Numbered from the stretch's first letter, positions 20,319 through 31,213 are shown. The stretch is 64,000 nt of DNA from Glycine soja (GCF_004193775.1 NC_041021.1:22784632-22848631), one strand, 5' to 3'. Notes: generated by a model not told the origin, from the sequence alone. Numbers and translations are program-made.

Positions 20319-21739
20319 CTACCCCACAGAGCCCCTCGGAATTTGTTTCGGCCGTGTTCTTCCCTACAAGCCCTCTTGGTTTCCCGTTCCAAGGCTTTGG
20401 TGGTAGCCACATTTACATCTCTCAGTTTGGTATTTTGCATTCGGATTTTTAGAGCCGCTGATTTGATCCTTTCTTTAACTGTTTGGGCTTGCTCGAGTTC
20501 CGCCCTAAGGGCCTGCACTTCTTCGTCTTCCTCCGGTGCCTCAACTTCCTCTCTTTTAGCGGTTCACAAACTTGGAAGCCAATCCAAATCTTGCACGTGG
20601 GCTTTTAATCACTTACGATAGCCACCGATGGGCCCATTGTTACTGCCCCTGAGTTCCTTGTCCTTCTTTTGCAACACCTCCCATGCCTTGCAGACCTTCT
20701 GAAGTGTCTCCACGTTGGTCTTATTGAAACCTCGTGAAATGACAGGTGTGAGCTCATCCTCTAGTGGCGCCCCTTTCATAGGGTAGCCAAGTTATCTTAT
20801 AGCAAGAACGGGATTGTAGCTGATGCAACCCCTCGTCCCCATCAAGGGAACATTTGGAAATCCTCCGCATGAAATAAGAACTCCGGTTCTTCCTTCCTTC
20901 TATCGAGGGAACCAGTTGACAGATGCTTCTTCTTTGCTCGCTAAGAGTTGGTCCCAATTTGCCCCTCCTTTCTCTGGGCATGAACGGTGGCTTTCTAGCA
21001 GGGAAGCGTGCCTCACCTCTTGGCGAAAAAGGTGCGAAACTAACCATACATAAAGAGCTGGAGTACAGCAAACAATCCTTGTAATGCTCTTTTCACATCT
21101 TCGGTCGAAGGTGTCATATAAGTCGGCCAGCATAGCGACAACCGGGCTTTCCTTGTGGTTATGATAGGCAAGAAAAGCGTCAATCGCTGCTAGGTCCACC
21201 AACTCATCCACATTCAGAAAGAGGACTCCTCCGAAGATCAATAGTGCGAGAATATCTATGAACGGGGCCCACTCGCCTTTACCTGCCAAGATTCTTGCTT
21301 TTGCCTCCAAATATTTTCTTGGTATTCCAATCACCCCATTTTTGACTTGCTTCCTGTGGTCTAATTCCTGAGCCAAGATTTGGACTATCTTGGAAATTCT
21401 AGCTAATGAGGGATAGAACCCTGAGAAGAGGTATGGTTTCCTTCCCCCTAGAGGGCATCCTAGGATCTCTTCAAATTCTTCTGCCATAGGTGATAGCTGG
21501 AAGTCCCCAAAGGTGAAGCACCTCAACGGTTGATCATAATACTGGGCAAGGGAGGCAATGGCCTCTGTGGAGACTTCTACCATGGCTAAGTCCCAAATTT
21601 TACCGTAAGCTTTGCGAAAAGCTTGCCGCTGGAGCTAACCCATTAACTGCCCTAACTCCTTTAGACTGGTGGTCCATAGGCTCTTGACCTTGACTTGATA
21701 GAACCTCCTTTTAAGTGAAGGCATTTGACTTGATCCCAT
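20319..21739 (-). pseudogene. Element II ORF1, DUF7745 part
   Basis: Minus-strand start near ATG 21739 (MGSSQMPSLKRRFYQVKVKS). It matches element I ORF1 throughout (ASLAQYYDQPLRCFTFGDFQ, GCPLGGRKPYLFSG, WAPFIDILALLIFGGVLF, DLAAIDAFLAYHNHKESP). Breaks: a TAG after GQLMG near 21636, further stops near 20900 and 20765, and the element I insertion at 20318. It is more diverged than element I ORF1, in keeping with greater age. The coiled-coil remainder is split between 20319-20600 and 528-1061. Confidence 0.82.
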
Positions 21740-22590
21740 GTTTTACTAAAGTGAACAAAAAATCGGTGCGAATTAAAACTCCGACATCTATCATGGGTGG
21801 AATGGATGAATGCATGAAGAAATGCATAAAACACAGATGCGATTTATGAATACGGGAGCCCAAGAAATTGTCTCCTTCTTAGATACAACTTCTTGGGGTA
21901 GCAAAGTGCCCGACGTATGTATTTAAGAAGGTGGTACGGACCCTCCGTTGGTTTGACAAAGAGAGGGGACCAAAACAGAATCCGTGCGTGATGCATACGC
22001 GAAAGGCGCAACACGGGAGTGTACAATATGACAATATTCACAAAATATAAGAAAAAGGGTACATGACACTTATGCATGGCAGTGTGAAAAAATGGCACGC
22101 GTGTCCGCTTCGTGCCCCTATTCAAGGGACCTATATGGGAGAGAGCTAAAAGGGTTTTTAGTGATAATCCCCAAGGTGGTCATATCTCTCTTGATGGTCT
22201 CTAGAGGTATCATCCCCTTCGAAGAACATATTGCAGTAGTAGGGACTACTAGCAACAATATGTTATCAAAGAGAAAAACTCTAGATGAGGGTTCACTGTA
22301 ATCAAGCAAGTCGGAGACCTAGCATGATCACAGATTCACCTCCACTCCTTATGTTCCCACGAACCCGGGTATAGGGCCCTTTTTCAACTCACCGTGTGTG
22401 CAAATAGTGTTTGGTGTTTGTGTGCATCAAATGAATAAATATTTACCTCATGCATACATTTCAAAACGCACTAAAAGCATGAAAGAGTTATATACACAAG
22501 AACATAAGAAAAATAAAGGGAAACCAACAAAGGAGAAAGTCATGATAAAACATCGCACAAGATTAAATGGCCTAACTCTCTAAAAACACT
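21740..22590 (-). other. 5' leader of element II
   Basis: Non-coding and collinear with 17816-18649 of element I. A PBS-like TGGCAACTCCACTAGGG (minus, 22591-22607) follows, with two or three changes from the element I site. Confidence 0.7.
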
Positions 22591-22609
22591 CCCTAGTGGA
22601 GTTGCCAAC

Positions 22610-24401
22610 TGTCGCAACCTACCCTTCGGCGGGAGGGCGACGCGTGACTCGCGGGTGCGTGTTCCAAGAAAGGAATACGCGCGGAGTCGCCACCAACGTT
22701 TATTTGAGGAAAACCTCGGAAAAACTGGAAAAGATGTGATCTACGAACTTTAAGTGAAAGGTTCGGGAGTTGTATTTACGCACGGGGAAGGTATTAGCAC
22801 CCCACGTGTCCGTCACAAGAGACGGTAGCCTTTAATCAAATGTGCAAATATGACTTCAATTTATATTCTTTTCCCGTTTTACGTTCTTATGTTTTTTTTA
22901 TGCCTTTTTATGTATTTATCTTTTTGTGATCGACAAGGGCATTTCCCTTTGCTCCTACGTATTCCTCAATTGTGATGAGAAAATCAGACCTACGTAGTTC
23001 TTTCGTGAACAAATCGTTTTGGTTATTTTTTTATCCCTTTCTGCAAGATATCTTTTTTTTGAATGAAAGGTCATTTAAGGCGTTGGACCATTAGACAATC
23101 TTTCGATTCTTTTGAAAAGTGAGAAAACATTAAGGCATTGGACCATTAATGATTTCTTTATTTTTGAAAGAGGTAACAAAGTTACATATTGATTTTAGGC
23201 TTTTTTAGAAATCTACACTTAACCAATAAAAGCATAAATGACCATTTCAAGGCGTTGGACCTTTGAAAATGGCTTTTTTAGGCTATGACAAAAGTTTGGT
23301 TTATGAATTGATTTTAGCCTTAGTTTCACTTTGGTTATTAGTCGATACGATTTAAGAAAGAGAAATCCCAAAGAAAAATGCCCGATTGATTTCTTATTTA
23401 TTTATTTTACTAAAAGATATTTTTTATTATTATATTATTATTTTACTTCTTTTTGGTTTCCAACGTGGTTACGACATGACCGAACGGTCGGATTTCATTT
23501 TAACAGAAATTAACGGATATTACAATTCAAATGATCGGTGGAAATTTATTTTCTTTTTGATTAGGCGAGAAAATGACTTAAGTAAATGACTAAAGCACGT
23601 CAAAAGGGGGTACGGAAAGTAAATGAAATGAAAATAAAAGCACGTGAAAACAAATGAGGACCACTAAGGGTACATAGAATGAATTAAAAAGTTCGATTTT
23701 GGGAACTTACCGGTTGAAGACCAAAAAACGACGAAGAACGTCGAAGAACGGTTGAAAATCTTCGCGAAATCACCCACAGAAATGTTACGGAAGTGCCTCA
23801 GCTTGGATTTTCTTCACGAAAACAATTTTTCTCACTAATTTTAAGTGAATCTTAGATACCAGGAGGGTTGAACATTTTTGTTCTTCCCTCCTTCCCCTAT
23901 TTATAGGAAAAGGAAGGAGATGCTTGCCACCTTGCTCACCCAGGCGAGCTAGGTTGCTTCCTCCAGAAGCAACCGCCTTCTGGAGAAACATCCTGGAAGG
24001 CCCAAGTGGGCCTGGTTGCTATTTGAACCCCCATTTTTACTAAATACACCCCCTGCCCTTTTTTGGTGATTCTTTTTTCGTATAGTTACGAAAACTTACG
24101 AATTTCGTAACGATACTTGTTTTCTTTCCGTAATGTTGCAGAACCTTATGGATTACGTAATCATCCCTTTTTTGCCTTTCGGAACATTATGAAACTTTAC
24201 AGATTACGCACTAACACTTCCTTTTAATTTTCGGCATGTCACGGAACTTCACGGATTGTGCTAGAACTCTTTTCTTTTGGCTTCCGACATGTCTCGGAAC
24301 TTCACACATTGCCTAACGATGGGTGCCAAATACCTCAAAGTAGTCAAACGAGGGTCGCATCCCAACAACGGATGGTCCCCGGATGAAATTAGGGTATGAC
24401 A
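22610..24401 (-). repeat. Element II 5' LTR (1,792 bp)
   Basis: Runs from TGTCGCAACC at 22610 to GGGTATGACA ending at 24401. TATA box on the minus strand near 23898-23906; palindrome GCTCACCCAGGCGAGC at 23934-23949, one arm changed; donor-like GGTAAGT at 23705-23711; two-stem module at 22930-23000. It is clearly diverged from the element I LTRs. Confidence 0.88.
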
Positions 24402-25204
24402 CCTATGTATACACTTAAGAAGGTGATGCGGACCTTCCGACTTCCCGTGACAAAATGATGGGACAAACGCAATGCATGAGTGACGATGCAATACAAATAT
24501 ACATGCGTGAGAGCACGTGCTTGATAGCACAAAACAAAAACATAATAGATGGACAAGCATGAAAGAAACATACTAGACGAGCAAGCATGGTAATGCCATA
24601 AAATAATGCCGAAATGATATAACAACAAAGCAAGCACATGAGAGACACATACAAACATGACATTATAAAGATATGAATGGTAATGTCATGGAAACAAACA
24701 TAGCGTGTTTGCTTCGTGCCCCTATTTCAGGATCCTAATGGGGGGAACTAAAAGCTCGCTATTTAGTGATAATTCCCAACGTGGTTGCATCTAGCTTTCA
24801 AAGGTTTCTAGAGATATCATCCCCTTTGATATCAAACATTGTGGCGGTAGGACTACTAGTGACAACGTATCATCAAAGAGAAAAGCTCTAGATGAGGTTT
24901 CGCTGTCATCAAGCAAGTCGGAGACTTAGCGTGACCACAGATTCACCTTCACTTCCTATGTTACCATGGACCCGGATATAGGGCCCTTAAAAACTCACAG
25001 TGTGTGCAAAAAAGTGTAGGTGTCGTGTGTGCATGAAATGAACAAATATTTATCAATGCATGTATTAAATAAACAACTTCACTAAAAGCATCAAAAGATT
25101 TATATGAATACAAGAACATAAGAGAAAGCAAGGGAAACAAACAAAAGAGCGAGTCATAATAAAGAATGCATACAAATTAAAATGGCCTAACTCTCTAAAA
25201 AGAG
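24402..25204 (-). other. Leader of element III
   Basis: Non-coding and aligned by eye with 17816-18649: GCTTCGTGCCCCTATTTCAG at 24712 and GAGAAAAGCTCTAGATGAGG near 24880. It is more diverged than the two younger copies. No ORF is supported. Confidence 0.65.
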
Positions 25205-25224
25205 TTCCCAGTGGAGTCACCAAC

Positions 25225-26492
25225 TATCGCAACCTACCCTTCGGCGGGAGGGCAATGCCAGACTCACAGGTGCATCTTCCAAGGAAGTAAGACGTGCATA
25301 GTTGCCACCAACGTTTATTCAAGGAAAACGTTAGAAAAACCAAAAGCGGGGCAGCCTTTAATCAAAAAGTCCAAAATCATGACTTCGAATTTAGTTTAAT
25401 TTTCCCTTTTTTATGTTTTTTTTTTCATTCTTTTGGGGCTGACAAGAGCGAGGCTCTTGCTCTTACATATCCTCAATTGCGATGAGGAACTCAGACCTAC
25501 GTAGTTCTTTAAAGAAAGAAAGTTACACGTAGAGTTGCTTTTAGACTTTTAAAAGGTTCATTTTAACAGATAAAAGTAAAAGAGACCGTTAATGCGTTAG
25601 ACCTTTGAACAAATTGAAGCAATTTTCTGGGATAAAAAGCTTGGTTTATGTGTTGATTTTTGCTTTGGTTTCACTTGGTTACTTTCAAACTCATTAAAGG
25701 AGGACTTGCAAAGTAAATGACCGATTGAAACTTTATTTTTCAATGATTAACCGAGGTTACAGCACAAATGATCAGTTGAATTTTTATTTTACAATTATTG
25801 AGTGAGATTACGGCACAATTAATCGGTGGAAACTCGCTTTACAATGATAAAAATGAGATTACAGCACAATTAATGGGTCGAAACTCGCTTTACACAAGGA
25901 AATGAGATCACTGATTGTAGAAGAATGAAAATGAAGATGCGAAAAGCAAGGATGGCCCCTAGGGTGCATAGAATGAATTCACAACTTCAAAAGTAAAAAC
26001 TAACCGGTCGACAAACGAAGAACAATGAAGAATGGATAAAGAATGGCAAAGAACGATCACGAAATCGATAGCGGAAACATTATGGAAGCACTTCGGCCTT
26101 GTTTTTTCTTCTTCTTTCTCCTCTTTCTCGCTAATTTCACTAAAAACCTCTTGATTTTAGATGATGGACCCTTCTCCTCAGCTCCCTCATGCCTATTATA
26201 GGAAATGAGTGGTGGAGGTTGCACAGCAGCTCGCCCAAGCGAGCTGCTTGCTTCCTCCAGGAGTAACCTTGCTCACCCAGGTGAGCTGGTTACTTCAACC
26301 CTAAGCTTCCTAATGGGCCCAGGGGCTAAAAAATGCCCCAAAAGTGACCCTTTTGCCCCACTTTTGAATATTTTGCACATTTCCTTCTGAAACGTCACAA
26401 AACCCTATGGATTTATATATACAATCAATCACGGGTGGCAAGAATCCAAATGTTGGCAAACGATCGTCCCCGAAAGAAATTAGGGTATGACA
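25225..26492 (-). repeat. Element III 5' LTR (1,268 bp)
   Basis: From TATCGCAACC (a decayed TG end) at 25225 to GGGTATGACA ending at 26492. It carries two palindromes, GCTCGCCCAAGCGAGC (26229-26244) and GCTCACCCAGGTGAGC (26271-26286); the second keeps pairing by changes in both arms. The TATA-like site TATAATAGG lies at 26192-26200. The two-stem module at 25440-25507 has CAAGAGC paired with GCTCTTG. Confidence 0.82.
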
Positions 26493-26720
26493 AACATAAA
26501 AAAGGGAAAATAAATAATATTGAAGTCACATTTTTGCACATTCGATTAAAGGCTACTATCCCTTGTGACGGACACGTGGGGTGCTAATACCTTCCCCTCA
26601 CGTAAACAACTCTCGCATTTTCCTCAGATAAACGTTGGTGGCAACTCCCGCGCGTTTTCCATTTTGGAAGACGTACCTTTTATCTCACCTCGCCCTCCCG
26701 CTGAAGGGTAGGTTCCGTAA
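26493..26720 (+). repeat. Inverted Ogre LTR fragment
   Basis: This reads as the reverse complement of the U5 end of the Ogre LTR (GGGGTGCTAATACCTTCCCC at 26579; CGCCCTCCCGCTGAAGGGTA at 26691). It is the target into which element III inserted. Only the part right of the insertion is in the window. No PBS can be seen after 26720, so it may be a solo LTR or a truncated copy. Confidence 0.75.
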
Positions 26721-27239
26721 ACAACTTCAAAGCATGCAACAACTACAACTACATAATAAAGACTGAGAAAAACTTAAACGCAACACAACAAGAAAATATG
26801 TTAGATTATTCATTCTAATTTCAAGGAATTGTCCAGTTTCTGCTCCATGTCGGCCCAATTGAGGTCATTAACTTGAGTAGATGATAATGAACTATGAACA
26901 TCAACTTTAAGTTCCATACATATTACACTTGGCATATTCACAGATGTATGAAATGTAGAAGCAAGCTTCATGATGTTGAATCAAGATTGATTCAAGTTGT
27001 TTTGATGATAACAAAGATGATGACAAAAAGCCCAAGAGAATGATTTCAAGATTGAGTCAAGAACAATTCAAGAATCAAGAGAAATTGGATTTCAAGGTTC
27101 AAGAAAAGATGAATTCAATTTTCAAAAGAAGAAATCAAGAAGACTTCACAAGGGAAGTATTGAAAAGATTTTTCAAAAAACAAACATAGAACAATTTTGT
27201 TTTTCAAAAGAGTTTTCTCAAAATTTTCTAAGTTACCAG

Positions 27240-27510
27240 AGTTTTTACTCTCTGGTAATCGATTTCCAGATTCCTGTAATCGATTACCAGTGGCAAAGTT
27301 TGTTTTTCAAAAGCTTTTAATTGAGTTTACAATGTTACAATTTATTTTAAAATGGTGTAATCGATTACAAGGATTTGGTAATCGATTACCAGTGACAAGT
27401 TTTGAACAAAAATCAAAAGAAGTAACTCTTCCAATGGTTTTCGGATTTTTCTAAAGGTTATAACTCTTCCAGTGGTTTTCTTGACCAGACTTGAAGAGTC
27501 TATAAAAGCA
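27240..27510 (+). promoter_or_regulatory. Copia-type LTR promoter: palindrome repeats and TATA box
   Basis: At least four copies or near-copies of GTAATCGATTAC(CAG) at about 27255, 27276, 27356 and 27379, followed about 110 bases later by TCTATAAAAG (near 27498). The same layout on the minus strand occurs at 50630-51170 and 53960-54300. Confidence 0.65.
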
Positions 27511-27712
27511 AGACCTTGATTTGCATTTGAACAACACTTACAACCTTTACAAACAACTTTTCCACATATTCTTTTACAACCCTTGAATCTCTTTGAACAT
27601 TTTCTTGAACTTCTTCTTCTTCTTCCTTTGCAAAAGCTTTCTAAAGTTTTCTGGTTTTCCAAACCTTGAAAATAGAAGTGTGCTATAACTTTTATTCTCT
27701 TCTCCCTTTGTC

Positions 27713-28138
27713 AAAAAGAATTTGCCAAGGACTAACCGCCTGAATTCTTTTTGTGTCTCTCTTCTCCCTTTTCCAAAAGAATAAAGGACTAACCGCCTGA
27801 ATTCTTTTGTGTCTCCCTTCTCCCTTGTCAAAGAATTCAAAACAACACAGTCTGAGAATTCTTTTGATTCTTCCCTTTCCCTTATACAAAAGATTTCAAA
27901 GGACTAACCACTTGAGATATCTTTTGTATCCCCTTCACAAAGTTTCAAGGGACTAACTGCCTGAGAACTTTGTCTTAGCACATTGGAGGGTACATCCTTT
28001 GTGGTACAAGTAGAGGGTACATCTACTTGGGTTGTTGTAACTGAGAACAAGAGAGGGTACATCTCTTGTGGATCAGTTCTAGTGGAGGGTACATCTACTA
28101 GGTTGTTCGAAGAGAACAAGGGAGGGTACATCCCTTGT
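27713..28138 (+). repeat. Two tandem hairpin arrays in the LTR leader
   Basis: Array 1: a shared loop core (GGACTAACCGCCTGA) with stems AAAAAGAATT/AATTCTTTTT (27713-27752), AAAAGAAT/ATTCTTTT (27775-27808), AAAGAATTC/GAATTCTTT (27830-27864), ACAAAAGAT/ATCTTTTGT (27886-27927) and ACAAAGTT/AACTTTGT (27937-27973). Array 2: a constant loop GGGTACA with stems CAAGTAGA/TCTACTTG (28007-28029), ACAAGAGA/TCTCTTGT (28047-28069), CTAGTGGA/TCTACTAG (28079-28101) and ACAAGGGA/TCCCTTGT (28116-28138). The third loop of array 1 has lost the core. Confidence 0.85.
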
Positions 28139-28726
28139 GGATCTTTGCTTGTAAAGGATTTTACAAGGTTGAAAAGAAATCTCAAGGACCGCAGGTCGCT
28201 TAGGGACTGGATGTAGGGACGGGTTGTTGCCGAACCAGTATAAATTCTTGTGTTTGTCTTCTTCTTCCCTACACTCTTTATTTTCCACTGTGCACTTTAA
28301 TTATCGCTTTTACTTTTGGTTACGTTTATATTTCTGTTCTTTACTTTCTTAACATTATAGTAAAAGCCTAAGAAGGGTAGATTTTTAATTAGTAAAGGTT
28401 CGTTAATAATTAATTCAACCCCCACTTCTTAATTATTCTGAGGCCACTTGATCCAACATGAAGCATGCACAAAACACCTTCTTCGTCAATAATTTGAACT
28501 GCCCTATATTGAATTTCACCATTGAATTCATATACAGGACAACGATACCAAAGTGCAGTAATTATATGCATAACATCATTATCTGTAATTGATGACTGTA
28601 TTGCGGTGATTATGTTTGGCAGCGTCATTGTAGGATTCAAGAGTAACGATTTTGTCTTGTCACCTTTGAAAACTACCTTTGCACTTGAACTTATATAAAC
28701 GTACGCACAAAGAGGCTTTCACCTTA

Positions 28727-29403
28727 TTTTGCTTGTTGTCTCTGTTTGCTCTCAAGATTTGATTTGACGTAACTATGCAAAGTCTTTGGTGATATGGTGC
28801 ATTTATATATACAATCAATCATGGGTCCATGCTTCACATGAATTAGAATCTCGATGCGTGACACTAGCACAGTCGTGTTAATGTGCTTTGGAATCTCGAG
28901 GCCTTACAATGAGACAAATTATAAATGTGGTTTGGAATCTCGGGGCCTTACAATGAGATAAAGTGTAATGTCGAGCCCATGTAGATTGTTGACAACCACG
29001 TTAATGCAATAAACATACACATGTGAGTGAACAGTGTGCAACAACACACATTCTAATTTCAGGAAATTATGCAGCTTCTGCTCCATTGATTCAATAGTAA
29101 CGATTTTGTCTTGTCACCATTGATATAAACACACTCACAAATTGGCTCTGACCTCATTGCTTTCTCTCTTTATTTACTCTCACAATTTGATTTGACGAAA
29201 TTGTGCAAAGTGTTAGGTGATATGGTACATTTATATATGCAATCAATCACGGGTCAATGGTTCACGTGAATTCGAATCTTGATGCGTGACACTAGCACAG
29301 TCATGTTAATGTGCTTTGGAATCTCGAGGCCTTACAATAAGATAAAGTGTATTTGTGCTTTGGAATTTGAACCCAATTTATATGATAAATAGATGGGAGG
29401 TGC
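28727..29403. repeat. Local duplication with a deleted second gene copy
   Basis: A block of about 230 bp (GTGACACTAGCACAGTCGTG, TTGGAATCTCGAGGCCTTAC) at 28800-29030 recurs at 29225-29370. Between them, 29042-29150 holds a shortened second copy of the minus-strand gene above: its start (MRSEPICECVYINGDKTKS) is joined directly to the other copy's last codons (EQKL-like end, CATTCTAATTTCAGGAAATT). No other gene is seen. Confidence 0.65.
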
Positions 29404-31213
29404 ATGTCAATACCACATTTACATCACCCAACTTCAAATTTTATATCATTTGTACTCGGTTTACCATTTGACATCGTTGTCATGGCTCATAAACCTTTAT
29501 TGCGTCATCAATACATTCATTGTTCATGTACTACGATTAACGACCTAATCACTTCCTATTACCATACAATACCTGAACCAGAACCACAAATCATACAATT
29601 ATTATTGACTACCGGGTTCTAACATATTGCCCTAATCAAACAGTGTATAATTGATCCTACATTGATCACTGCATTGGTTGGACGATGGAGGCCTAAAACA
29701 CACACCTTTCACCTGCCATGGGGTGAGTGCACCATAACACTCGAAGATGTTGCACTGCATCTAGGGGAAGTCCCTCCCAAAATGCACGTAAAGGAGCTGC
29801 ACTGAAGCTGACATGGTTGCTAAGCAACTTGCATGCACCATTTTCTAAAGAACCAACAACACACCAACTATAATGCAGGTGTAGAGCTTACATAATGTAC
29901 ATGATTGGTGGTGCTTTAATTTCTGATAAATTTGGAAATAGAGTTCATTTAATGTATTTGAACCTATTACATGATTCGAACAACATAAAAAAATATAGTT
30001 GGAGTTCAGCTTGTTTAGAAAACCTGTATAGAGAACTATGTCGTGCATCATCAGAGGTTGGTAAAATTATGGGTGGTTGTGCCATACTATTGCAGTCATG
30101 GGCTTGGTACCGCATGCCTTTTATTTCACCAAGAGTCCCACGACCCGAAACAACTTATTCACTGGCTAAAAAGTTATTTACATATAGTGAAATCTAAATT
30201 TTTTAATTTCAATGATGCGTATTATAACATTATAATGAATACTGGTTATGTATGTTTTACATTTCAAATGGAGTGGTGGTAGATTAGAATATAGGACCAC
30301 ACCTCATGGTGACTTGGTAAAATATAGATCTCATATACATCATATGGAGAGCCATGAGGTATAATACTATCATGCACTGCACCATCAATATGTATATTAA
30401 CATTTACTAATGTTGCATTGTTAGCATATATTTCAGTTTTCTTGGGTCCCATATAGAGGATTTGAAGAACACCTACCGAGACATGCATACAGAGACATGG
30501 AGATTTGATCTGCATGTACTGCAATTATTTGTTTCTCGATTATGGAATGGCATCAAACAAGATATCCCTGTTGATCCCATGAATCTTGATCGACTTCACC
30601 AAATTGATATGCGAGGCAATCGTTACAGTGACTGGATGGAATATCATGCGGAGTGGATTAATATTTGGAAAAACAAACGCAATAATGTTTTAACTGGGCA
30701 ATGGGTTCAAGGAATACTGACACATACACCAACGTACATGGAATAGTATAGGAAAAACACTACTATGTTCTTGTCTATTGCACAACTAAATGATCCACGC
30801 ACAACAATTAACCATAATGTTGCAGGGACAAGTGTTGAACAAACACATTTTGAAATTCCACATCCTCAGTCAATGTATTGTACTCCTTGACCTGTTCATC
30901 AAACTTTTGGCCAAACTGGCGAGTCAGTCAGCGCAACCAGCCATGAATGGATGACCAATTTATTTGGTGTCAATTTGAATACACCAAATTCTGTGGCATC
31001 ATATTTAGCTTCTTTACAATAGTTTGATGCACCACATTCGTTTGGAGAACAAGGACAAAGTTCTTCAACTGCAGCAACCCACACTGAATATACTGACATA
31101 GAAGAACAACATCATCATGACATGGGAGAACCAGTCATACAAGAAAGAAGAAATCTTTGACGTAATCAACGTCCACCGCCCTGTGGGACTGGTCATCGTC
31201 TTGGTCATTGAAG
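29404..31213 (+). pseudogene. MAIN-like gene remnant (aminotransferase-like plant mobile domain)
   Basis: A plus-strand decayed copy of the family annotated as serine/threonine phosphatase 7 long-form homologs or MAIN/MAIL. Landmarks in order: HKPLLRHQYIH near 29490; WRPKTHTFHLPWGECTITLE near 29685; YMIGGALISDKFGNRVHLMY at 29895; KIMGGCAILLQSWAWYRMPF near 30065; WRFDLHVLQLFVSRLWNGI near 30500; the R-x-P-P-P-C-G-T-G-H tail near 31170. It is broken by frameshifts and stops throughout, with an unrelated-looking stretch at 30200-30440. This domain (PMD) is found in host genes that silence transposons and is also carried by Mutator-like and Ty3 elements. The neighbouring Mutator-like fragments favour transposon cargo. 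Confidence 0.78.

Larger units (their letters stand above)
1..24401 (-). mobile_element. Ogre/Tat element II, interrupted and cut by the window edge
   Basis: This is a minus-strand Ogre/Tat-lineage Ty3 element older than element I. Its 5' LTR is 22610-24401, its PBS about 22591-22607, its leader 21740-22590, and its ORF1 (DUF7745 plus coiled coil) 20319-21739. It is split by element I (1062-20318) and resumes at 1061, running to the left edge. The split is exact. The sequence ending at 1061 and the sequence starting at 20324 rejoin into the continuous coiled-coil region that element I carries at about 16380-16440, and CTACC is duplicated at 1057-1061 and 20319-20323. Its own insertion point is in the leader of element III, so CCTAT at 24402-24406 should be its target duplication; the partner copy lies outside the window. 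The 3' half, including pol, is not in the window. Confidence 0.85.
24402..26492 (-). mobile_element. Ogre/Tat element III, 5' end only
   Basis: A 5' LTR (25225-26492), a PBS-like TGGTGACTCCACTGGGAA (25205-25222, minus) and a leader (24402-25204) collinear with the leaders of elements I and II. The rest is displaced beyond the window by the insertion of element II at 24401/24402. The LTR is followed by AACAT (26493-26497), which would be its target duplication in the LTR fragment next to it. Confidence 0.8.
26954..28458 (+). mobile_element. Solo copia-type LTR (SIRE-like), plus orientation
   Basis: A 1,505-bp LTR, TGTAGAAGC...GATCCAACA, with flanks TGAAA (26949-26953) and TGAAG (28459-28463), a 4-of-5 target duplication. 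It interrupts an otherwise continuous minus-strand frame. U3 holds GTAATCGATTAC-type palindromes (about 27255-27395). The TATA box is TCTATAAAAG near 27498. The transcribed leader holds two hairpin arrays (27713-27973 and 27981-28138). It is related to 49758-51366 and 53020-54591. Assignment to the SIRE/Maximus side of copia is tentative. Confidence 0.82.
26810..28726 (-). pseudogene. Mutator-like N-terminal domain gene, split by a solo LTR
   Basis: The minus-strand frame begins near 28726 (CAYVYISSSAKVVFKGDKTK), passes MTLPNIITAIQSSITDNDVM, LWYRCPVYEFNGEIQYRAVQ and DEEGVLCMLH, meets the solo LTR at 28458, and resumes at 26953, ending at a TGA at 26810-26812. After removing the LTR and one copy of the 5-bp duplication the frame is continuous, about 170 codons. 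The pattern (Y-R-C/F-P core, then a D-D/E-x-V-like patch, then a V-x-x-E-L/K segment) resembles the N-terminal ubiquitin-fold-like region of plant MURA/MULE transposases. A start codon is not preserved (AATAAGGTG where the second copy has ATGAGG). The family call is by memory of the pattern. Confidence 0.5.

Noticed and set aside
27983..28216. Open frame MEGTSFVVQVEGTSTWVV, also at 49956-50252 and 53282-53515
   Set aside because: It is the hairpin array of the copia-type LTR leader read as protein. Its position in the LTR and the stem-loop periodicity explain it better than coding.
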